Below are positions 16,879 through 27,000 of a stretch of 52,310 nt of DNA, piece by piece; the first letter of the stretch is position 1, and every line of letters starts with the position of its first letter. Both the position numbers and the translations under genes were made by a program. The notes beneath the pieces are model-generated. The model was not told where the DNA came from and did no database searches. It saw only the letters and a list, made by a program, of their open reading frames with translations. Location: IMG/VR virus record IMGVR_UViG_3300013113_000097, positions 1 through 52,310 of that record. One strand, 5' to 3'. This stretch comes from a virus.

Positions 16879-18012
16879 ATGGCTGCAGTAACTTGGAAAA
16901 ACATAGCTCCTATGAATCCTTCAGGGATTCTAAATTCAATGAACCAATCAGCTCGACAAATTGGTGAAGCAGGTACAGGCATACAAGAAGCTATATCAGG
17001 ATACGTTGACGATAGACAAAAAAGTGAAACAGATGCTTTTGTAGCTGATTTAATGAATGCTGGTAGTCAAGAAGAACGTGATGCTATGATTGGTGCAGCT
17101 AATCAATCTTGGTTAAATTTAGATCAAGTTAATAAAACTAATTATGAGTTAGGTGCTCCTGATAGAGAACAAGCTGCTTATGAAAAACAATTAGCTACTC
17201 AACATTATTTTAATAAATTAATGCAAGGAATAGAGCATGAAGATGCTATGGAATTGGCAGCAGTGCCAAAAACATCAACAAGGAGTAGTAGCAGTTCATC
17301 TAACATAAGTGCATCTGATGCACAAAATCCTGGTGACCCTAAAAATGAATTATTTGAAGATTTAGAAGATGAAAATCAAGGTGGATTTTTATGGATGAAT
17401 GCTTGGACACCTTTTGGAAGTGACTTTGGTGAAAAAGAACAAAAACAAATTGTACGTTATTCAAATAAATTCTTAGATAAATATGGAAGTGAAATTAGTC
17501 GTGATGAATTAAATAAAGCATTTAATACACAAACTATTGAATGGGCAGATAGACCATTTGATGATGACATGACATTTACATTAGACGGTAAACAGTGGGA
17601 TTTTGCTGAAAAAGGTTCTCAAGATGCTTTATATGAAAAACTTATGCAAGTTAAACGTAATGAAGCGTTAGAACAAGGTAAAGATGCAAGTAAATTTATA
17701 ACAAGTAAATCTATTGTTAAAAGTTTATATTTTGATGAATTTGTTGAAAATAATCCTAAACTTGATAAAGGTCAATTAGAAAAAGTATTCTTTAAAATTT
17801 GGAATGAAAACGAAGGACAAAAAATTGATAAAAATGATTTTAAAGAAAAAAGCGCTGAAACAATCTTTGGAGATGTAAGTAACAAAGAAGATTTAAGAAA
17901 ATATGGTTACGGTGGTGAGTGGGATGGTGGCTGGTATACAGGTCCTGGTAGCGGTTATATGGATTTCATTAAAGAAAGAGAAGAAATACAAAACCGTGAC
18001 TTAAATAAATAA
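16879..18012 (+). CDS. Putative internal virion protein, 377 aa
   Basis: Starts at ATG 16879 after AGGAG. The N-terminal 60 residues are an Ala- and Gln-rich helical region (NPSGILNSMNQSARQIGEAG). A Ser-rich linker (about 132-145) follows, and the C-terminal 230 residues are highly charged and Lys-, Asp- and Phe-rich. There are no membrane segments or enzyme motifs. The gene stops four bases before the virion polymerase gene. Proteins in this position in N4-like phages are virion components, probably co-ejected. Function here is inferred. Confidence 0.6.
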   Translation: MAAVTWKNIAPMNPSGILNSMNQSARQIGEAGTGIQEAISGYVDDRQKSETDAFVADLMNAGSQEERDAMIGAANQSWLNLDQVNKTNYELGAPDREQAAYEKQLATQHYFNKLMQGIEHEDAMELAAVPKTSTRSSSSSSNISASDAQNPGDPKNELFEDLEDENQGGFLWMNAWTPFGSDFGEKEQKQIVRYSNKFLDKYGSEISRDELNKAFNTQTIEWADRPFDDDMTFTLDGKQWDFAEKGSQDALYEKLMQVKRNEALEQGKDASKFITSKSIVKSLYFDEFVENNPKLDKGQLEKVFFKIWNENEGQKIDKNDFKEKSAETIFGDVSNKEDLRKYGYGGEWDGGWYTGPGSGYMDFIKEREEIQNRDLNK

Positions 18013-18016
18013 ACAA

Positions 18017-21000
18017 ATGGCAACAAATAACGCCATAGATGAAGCTTACTTACAAAGTTTAGCAAATCAACAAAGTACTGTATTAGATAAGGTACTATCA
18101 GAACAAACTGAAAGTTTAGATCAGTTAGTTAATCGTAAAAAAGAAGAGTTAGGTCTTAAATCAGAAGAAAAGACTAATGACTTTATATCTCAAAATATAA
18201 ATATTGATGATATCACAGATGCTGATACTTTACGTAATTTTGGACGTTTATACGGTGGTGGCAAAGGATTTAGTTTAGATGCATATGAAACAGCTAAATA
18301 TGATGAAAATAATGAACTAATACCTTATCTTGGAAGTATAGAACCTACTGATGGCAGTAAACGTAGTAAAAAGTGGGATCTACATCGTATATCTTATGCT
18401 AAAAGAAATGGCATAAAAGATTACACAATGGTGTCTCAGAGAATGTTAAATGAAGAGGCAGCTAAACAAACTGAAGAATTTAAACGTCTTTTACTCGAAG
18501 GACAAAATACTAGTAGTGGTCAAATAGCCGTAGACATCCGCCAGGATGGCGAAGGCTATTATGGTAGACCTTTAATTACTGTACGTAATCCTGAAACAGG
18601 CAAAATCATTAATGAAGTAATGAATACGCCTAAAACTAATGCTATGTTTTATAGTCAATATAATGTAGATTCTTATATTGATGGTGTACAAAAATTAGAA
18701 GAAGCTACAAGAAGTTTTAATGAAAAAACTTATAGTGGTGAAGGATTTTGGATAAGTGCTGGTAAAGGTTTAAGCCAAGGTATAGATGGGTTGCAAGCTA
18801 CTGGTTGGGGAATGGCAGCTTTAATTGCTGATTCAATACCAGGTAAAAGAGGTGAAGCTACTGCTACTTGGTTTATTGAACAGTATTTACGCAACTTAGA
18901 AGAAGCACAAGCAAATGGAGCACAACTTCCTAAAGTAGAGGATGTAGATTGGTCAAATCCAAATGAAGCTTTATCTAAATTTGGAGCTTTACTTGGTGAA
19001 GCTATGCCATCTATTGCATTAATGATAGGTACTGGTGGATTAGGTGGGTTAGTTGCTAAACAAGCAATTAGTGCTGGAGTAAAAGGTGCATTAAAAAATA
19101 CAACAAGCAGTAAATTTAGAAACTGGATGACTAAAACGCTTATACCTAGCGTACAAACAGGTAGAGCAGCTGGTGCTTATCTTGGTGCTACAGGTTTAGA
19201 AACAGGTAGTATATATGGAGATGTAGCTGCAGCTGGTAAAAGAGATTCAAGAGCACGATTAGGCTCATTAGCAGGTGGTACTATAGCAGGAGCTTTAGAA
19301 GCTTTTTATCCTATTAAACTAATGCGTAAATTAGGAATGGGTAAAGCTGCTAAAAGTCAAACTAATAGTTCTCTTAATAAAGTTCTTAAAAATAATTTAG
19401 GTGATAACGCTAAAGGTATAGCAGCAGGTATTCTAACTGGTGGTTCTCAAGAAGGTACAACTGAATTTTTACAGTTCATTGTAGAAGAAGTAACTCAAGA
19501 TTTAATTAAAGAAGGTCATCTACCTGACATGAATAGTGCAGAGTTTAGGTCAGGGCTATTAAATTCTTTTGTAGCAGGTTTAGTTCCTGGTTCTACGTTA
19601 AGTGGTGGAGCTAATTTAATAAATGAAGTACAAAATAGACTTGCAGGCGATCAAGGAGCTACTGCTAGAGCTTATCAAAATATCCAAAGACAAGTACAAG
19701 AAGCAACAAATCAAGAAGCTACAGGAGGCAAAGACCAAAAATCTGAAGAGATATTAGTAGATACAGTTAGTGATATAGAAAAAGTTAGTCAAGACTTAGG
19801 TGTTACTTTACCTGACGATTATGCTAAGAAAGTACCTATTGAAAAAGCTGTATTCCTTGCAGACGCTTTAAACAGGCTTGAAATTCAACAAAAAGACTCA
19901 AGTGGTGGTACAGCCGACTCAAACGTAATTAACGCTAAAAACACTATTAATGAAGCTCTAGACCAACTTAATACAGGTGAAGTACAGATTGATATTAAGC
20001 AAAGAGCAAAAAGAATTGATGATAGTGCTCAAGCAAGAATAGATAGAATAAATGCACGTACTGAGCAAAGAATAAACGAAACAACACCAAGTGGAAAACC
20101 AAAAAGTGCAAAAGCAATAAAAACTATTAAAGATAAAGCAGCTGTACAGATTGCTAATATAGAAAAAGCTAGAGATAATGCAATCAATCGATTAGGTAGT
20201 AAAAAAAGAGCAGCTAAAAAAGGAAGTGCACCAGCTCGTAGTAGTATTGTTTCAGCTGCTAAAAGAATACGAGCAATCAATAAGATTCTTAATAATAAAC
20301 AATCTAATTTATCTAAAGCTAAAAGAAAAGAATTAAATAGAGAGCGTAATCAATTAGGCGTACTCATTAATAACTTAACTAAAAAGAATGAAGTTAATTT
20401 AACTAAAGGAGTTATTAAAGCAGGACAAGATGCAATAGGAAGTTTTAAGTTTCAAAAGAAAGTAACTCAAACACAGACTAATGAAGAATTATCTGATTTA
20501 ATTGATGTAGCGCAAGCCGCTTATGACGACTACATTAATACAAAAGAAGATAATTTATCTGTTAAAGATCGCGAAGAGAAGAAATCTAATCTATTAGGTG
20601 CTTATAGTGAAATAAACAAAGCAATAAAAGAATTACAAAAAGATAAAAAAGAAACTACTGATAAAGAAGCTTTAAAAGAAATTGATGTAAAACTTTCTGG
20701 TTTTGTACAATTAAGAGAGAATATTGTAAGTGAATTAAATAAACTTAATAAAGAAGAAACTAAAAAACAAGAAACAACTACTGAACAAGATACTGATTCT
20801 TTAGATATAGATATATTAAACGAAGGAGTTGATAATGCTACATTAGGTAGCTTACAAGGAGCCCAAAAAGAACAAGCTGAAAGAAAAAATAAAGTTAGAG
20901 ATAGTTTTAGAGCAATAAAGAAAAGACTGAAAAATGCTAAAAAGACTTTATTAGATGTACATGATGAAATCACAAATGGTCGTAAAGGTAAATTTAAAGG

Positions 21001-24000
21001 TTTAGAAACTTATTTAGAAAATGCTAAAAACAATGTATTTGAAGAAACTCAATTTGATGATTTTGTATTAGGGTTAGAACTTAAATATAAAGCTTGGCAA
21101 AAAGCTAAAGCTATATTTAATAGAAAGAAAAACAAAACTGACGTATATGTAGATAAGAATACTTATAAAGTATATTCAAGCCGTAAGCAATTACCTGATT
21201 CTGATTTAAATAATTATTGGTACATCAATGATAAGAGTGATGTGTTAATTGAACTATTAGAATTAGAAATTGAATATGCAAAAAATATAAAAGCAGTTAT
21301 CGCTGATGTACTTAATAATGTAGATAGCAAGGTTAAAAATAAAGAATTAAATGATACTATCATTGCTAATCAAAAGAAGATTGATGAGATTATCGCTAAG
21401 AATCAAGAAGATACAGGAAGTCTTGATGATATAAAGAAACCTAAAGCTAAGCCTAAAAGTAAACCTAAAGCTAAACCTAAAAAAGAAGCAAAAGATTCAG
21501 ATAGCGCGACTGCTCAAGAAATTGAAGATATTATCTTAGAAGCTGAAGAAATTATAGACGAAGATGTATCTACTGATGAATTAGCAAATCCTAAAGAGCA
21601 GACTAGAGCTAATCGTAATAAACGTTTAAAAGCTTATCAAACTAGAGTTATAAATCTTATAAAAAAATTAAGTGCTGAAAGAGATACTCTTAAAGATATA
21701 TTAAAAAATAAAAAACCTTTTAACAGAGTTGAAATACAAGATAAAGTAGATGCATTAAATTACAAAATTGCTAATCATAAATTAGAGCTTAAAAATTTTA
21801 TAGCGGCAGAACTTAGGCAAAAGTCAGCAAATCATTTTTTAACTAAATTTGCTAATACTTTTGCAAAACTAAGAGATACAGTATTAAGTGTTACTGATTT
21901 GTTTAGAATTAAAGATATAGAGCGTGATTCTTTCTTCTCATTTAATCAAAACAAAAACTTAGATGAAAAATCTATTAAGCTTTTATTAGAAAAAGTCAAA
22001 GTAGACCCAGAAAGTGATTACGGAAAAGCACTAGTAAGTCAATTTATTGAGTTTAAAAAAGCATTTAACTCAATTAACTCAGGTTTAAATAAAACAGATC
22101 TTGCAAATGGTTTGTTAGCAAAACAAGCTTTTAAACTGTTTTCCGATAAAGATGGAAATTTACCAGATGAAGTAATTTTTGCAATGATGCTTAGCACTAT
22201 GCATTATGCAGCAGTAAATGTAGGACATAGTAAATTTAGGGCTATGTTTGAAATAGCTGATTTACTTTATGGAGACGCTAAACAAACAGATAGATTAGGC
22301 AAAGAAGAGATTGCTATTTGGGGTAATGCAGGTATTTTTACTAGAAATGCTAGTAAAGATATAGGTTTAGAGATGTTTGATCTATTAAATGTTAAATTTG
22401 AAAAAGACTCTGAAAAAGAGTTTTTGAAGAACATTGCTAAAATTGAAGAAGATTCATCCTTTAGAGGCGTAGTAATTAGAGATTCTAACTTTAGAAATGT
22501 AGCTAGTACATCTTTAGGATTATTAGCAATACAAACTGCCAGGAAAGTAAATTCTAACGGAAAAAAAGATAAAGGTTTATTTAGATTAAGACGTGGTAGT
22601 TACCCAATTAAACATTTTGATAATCCTAATCTTGCTTATATAAATGAATTACAAGAAGATGGTGAGCAATTTATACAGTGGAACACAATACAAATTAAGG
22701 ATTCTGATTTATTAAAGTTATTTAAAGACAATACTGATGAACTTCAAAAAATTAAAGGTGCTGATAGCAATATAAAAGATATATCTTTTAGTGTTCCTAA
22801 AAATGTACAAGAAAGAACAGATAATAGCTTTTTTAAACTTGGTAAAAAAGTAAAAAATCTTATTAAAAAGTTACAAAATGTTGAGTGGATAGGAAAAGAA
22901 TCTGAATTAGATTTATTTATCAGTTTAATGAATCTAGATAAAAATGGTAACTTAATTAAAGATGAAGAAGGTAATTTAGTAATTAATGACGCTTTAAAAG
23001 AGTTAATAGGCTACAAAGAACTTAGTGAACAGCATTCAGAAAATAGAGAAGCTGTTGACTCTGCAAATAAAGAGAAGCTAAAAGATATTGAATATATCTT
23101 TGATTACTATAACAATAGAGAAAAAGGTGGTTTAAGAGGCTTTTATTTTCGATATAAAGCTCAAAGTCAACACAGACTGCGTATAGACAGTAATACTATC
23201 AATCCACAACGTAGTAAGATAATGCGAGCTCTGTTTAATCCAGTAAATTCTGAATCTAAGATAGAAACAGATTCTGATAGAGCGATGTTTAAGTTAGGTG
23301 TTGTGCAAGCATTTGGTTACAACATTAAAACATTAGAAGAAGGTATTAATATATTTAATGCTATTAATCAGAACGAAGCTGTTAAAAATGCTATAAACGC
23401 AACCCCTGAAAACTTTTCTAATGCTTTAACTGAGTTAATGAAAGAAGATATTGTTGATGGGGCAAGTACACACTTAATTGAAGCAGTAGTTGCTTTAAAA
23501 AATTATGATGATAAAGAAGCATTTACAACTACATTAGGTGTTGAAACTGATGGTATTACAAACGGTTATGCAATTGGATTATTACAATTTTTAGATGGTA
23601 CACCTGAAGAACTAAAAGAAGCTTTAGAAAGAATTGGTGTATTTGTCGATCAAAAAGATGCTATTAATACTTACGAAAAATTCATTGCAAGTGGTAAAGA
23701 TGATGTTTATCAAGCATTTTCTAGAAAAATTGTAGAAGCTATACAAGAATTATCAGTTATTGAATCAAATGCTGTAAATGCATTACATGGTCAATTGTTA
23801 GAAAAAGATGGAAGTCTCAGTAAATTTGCAAGAGATTTAGCTAAAAATCCAGTAATGATTAGTAACTATGGTGCAGGTGTAGAAAAAGTTATTAATGCAG
23901 TAATAGGAAAAATTGTCCCTGACTTATATGATACTTTAGCTAAACACCAAACTGCGTATAACAAAGCAACTAATAAAGCAGAACGTGATGCTGTTATGGA

Positions 24001-27000
24001 TGAAATTTCAACTATTAAAGCTGCTTTACTTGCAAGTACAGGTATTGATATTAATTTTGCAGAAAAACTTGCAAACAATAAATTATATGATTTTAAATTT
24101 AGTCCAAAAAGAAAAGCTAAGATAGAAAACTATTTTAGGTCAATATATGCAAATGAAAAGACTAAATTATTTAAAAACGCTTTAGAAACTTTATTAAAAC
24201 CTATCAAAGAATCAAGAGAGATTCTTGTAAAAATAGTAGAAGCAGAATTTTTTATATTCTATTCTGAATTTCAAAAACGTACTTCTGAATTTCCAAAAGG
24301 AAGTTTAACTAATTCAGCTATAAGAATGCATATTGCTGCAGAGCTTGCAGATGACCTTATGCCAAGAATGAATAGTCCTTGGAGTGAAAATGAAGGAGAA
24401 CTATTACAGTTAATTAAACAAGTTGATACTATTGGAACACGTGTAGAAGTTCAAACTGAAGAGTTTGACAATGTTATTTGGGATAAAAGTTCTCGTGAAT
24501 TTAAATTTATTAAAAGTGAATCAGAAGCTCGTATTGGCAGCAATACTGGAACTACTGACCTTGCTGAACCTGGTGTATCCGCAGTAATAAATATGATTCA
24601 AAACATGGATTCAGTAGTATTAGGTGATTTGCTAGAACAAAAACAACAAGTATTACCTATCTATGATGCAGTCATATCTCCAATTAAAGATGCTATTAGT
24701 AATGCTCAAAAATATAATGAAAGCTTTATAAAACGTAACATTGAGCATGTAATGTTAGAAGAAACATTAGCTCAATATAAAAAAGTAGTAGCTAATGCAA
24801 GTAAATATGGAATTGATTTACAAATAATTGATAAGCAATTAAAAACAGAATCTTTTAGAGGAAAACAAATTGTTAAAGAACTTACAGAATTAAATGAAGA
24901 TATTGAAAAAATCGAAATTGATATTGATAAGTTAAAAAACAAAAAGAAACTTACACAAAAACAAGAAAATTTCTTAAGAATACAGAGATTAAGATTAGAT
25001 ACTTTATTAGAAAATAAAGTAAATTTAGAAGAAGAACAAGCTACGTTAACTATAAAAGGCTTAGAAGAAGTATTAGAAGATAAAATTTTACAAAGACAAA
25101 CTAATTTAGAAGCTTTAATAGAAAAATATGGTGATATAGATACATGGGTTATATCGCAAATGTTTTTACCTGAATCATTAGTTGATCCAAAATCTAAACC
25201 TAAACGAGAAGTAAAACCTACTAGACCACCTGTGAGAGTTGGACTTAGAGGTACTAATTTAAGTGAAGAAGTTATTGATGGTTTTAAAGGAGCAAAAGAT
25301 GCTGCTATTCAATTATCTAAATCTAAAAATCAAACAGCTTACGTAAGAAAAATAGCTAAATTGTTAATACCGCTATTATCTGATACAACTGTAGTAAGTT
25401 ATGATTTTGAAAGATATGGAAGAAGTTCTGAAGCAGTAGATGGCACAGAAAGGTCATATCATCATACAAGTGGTCAGCCTATGCGACCTAATGTAATTTT
25501 AATAGAACCTAAAGCAGGTTCAACAGTTTTATTACATGAACTTATACATGCAGCAAGCCAAAGAATTTTAAAAACAGATGCTAAAGATAGAACTTTACGC
25601 CAAAATAATGCTGTTAAAAAAATGTGGAAAGTTCGAGAAGCAATTAAAAAAGAGTATGAACGCGATATGGGTTTAGATGGTAAACCTGCCAGAGGAGATA
25701 TTACAGGAGAAGAAGAAAACAGTATTAAATATTTAATTTATGGTGGTATTGAAAATTGGGATATATCTCAAATAAATGCTCGTAAACGTATGAGTAAAGC
25801 ATTTGGAAACCCTGAAGGTTTAAGAGATAGTGAAGCATTAGCTGAATTCTTAACACAAACTTTAACTAGTGCATATGCACAACAATATTTAAAACGTAAA
25901 AAAATTACAAATAAATCAGTTTGGACAAGACTAGTAGAAACTGTACGAGATTTATTAGGAATTAAAGATGATTCATTGTTAGATGAAGCTTTAAGTATAA
26001 GCATAGAAGGCATTGAAGCACTTAAAGAAGATGACCAACGAAGCCAAGTTGATTTGTTTGATAATGAAGATAAGATTGATGAAATCAAAGTTGATGAAAT
26101 AATTGCAGATGCTAAACGAAAAGAAAAAGAAAATAAAGAAGCAGATGATACTAGTTTTATAGATGTAGATATTTTAAGCCAAATAGAAAATGATAGTAGA
26201 TACCAAGATTTAGTTGATAAAGACAAAAAATTAGTTAAAGATTTATTAGTTGTTAAAGCACAGCTAATAGATAAAATAAATGAATTGGGTGTAGATATTG
26301 TATTTGGTTTAAGTGATCCGTCTCAAGTAGAACAAGAAAGAAAGCAACTACAAAAAGAATTAAAAGAAAATACTAAAAATATTGAATCAATTCTTGATAA
26401 CAAAGAAGAAGATGATTTTTTATTTACAGAACATTTAAACTCAATAGATAATATTGTTGATAATGATTTAAAAGAAATTTATAAAACAAATTCTTTAAGA
26501 GAAAATTTACAATCAATATTTGAAACATTAGGTTTAAGTGGAAGAGATTCTTATCTTAATAAAGGCGATCAACAACGTCAAGAAGGTCATTTACAACGTG
26601 TTTTAACAGAAATTATTAGTGAAGCAGGCATAATCTTAGATGATACTACTTTAACTTTAAATGAAAGCACTATAAAAGCTCATGGAGAAGCTAACATTGG
26701 TGAATCTTCAGTAACAGTCAACTTTAATAAATTTAGACCTGAAACACACTCTGAGCAAACTGCACAAGAGGTTTACGTGCACGAGTTGCTACATATACTA
26801 ACTAGATTTGCATTAACAAAAGATTCACGAATAAAAGAAAAAGTAGAACGTATTCGTAATGAAGTTAAAGCAGAGCTAGAAAAATCTGATAAACCTTACG
26901 AATTATTTTTACGTAAAGATGCTGAAGGCAACATTATTTATTTAACTGATAAACAGTTAGAAATAGAAGCAGCCCAGGCACAATATAACTATCTATTTGG

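Noticed and set aside
25768-26226. Ser- and Leu-rich minus-strand frame inside the vRNAP gene
   Set aside because: Composition is that of an antisense shadow of Lys/Asp/Glu codons, with no ribosome binding site and no operon context.
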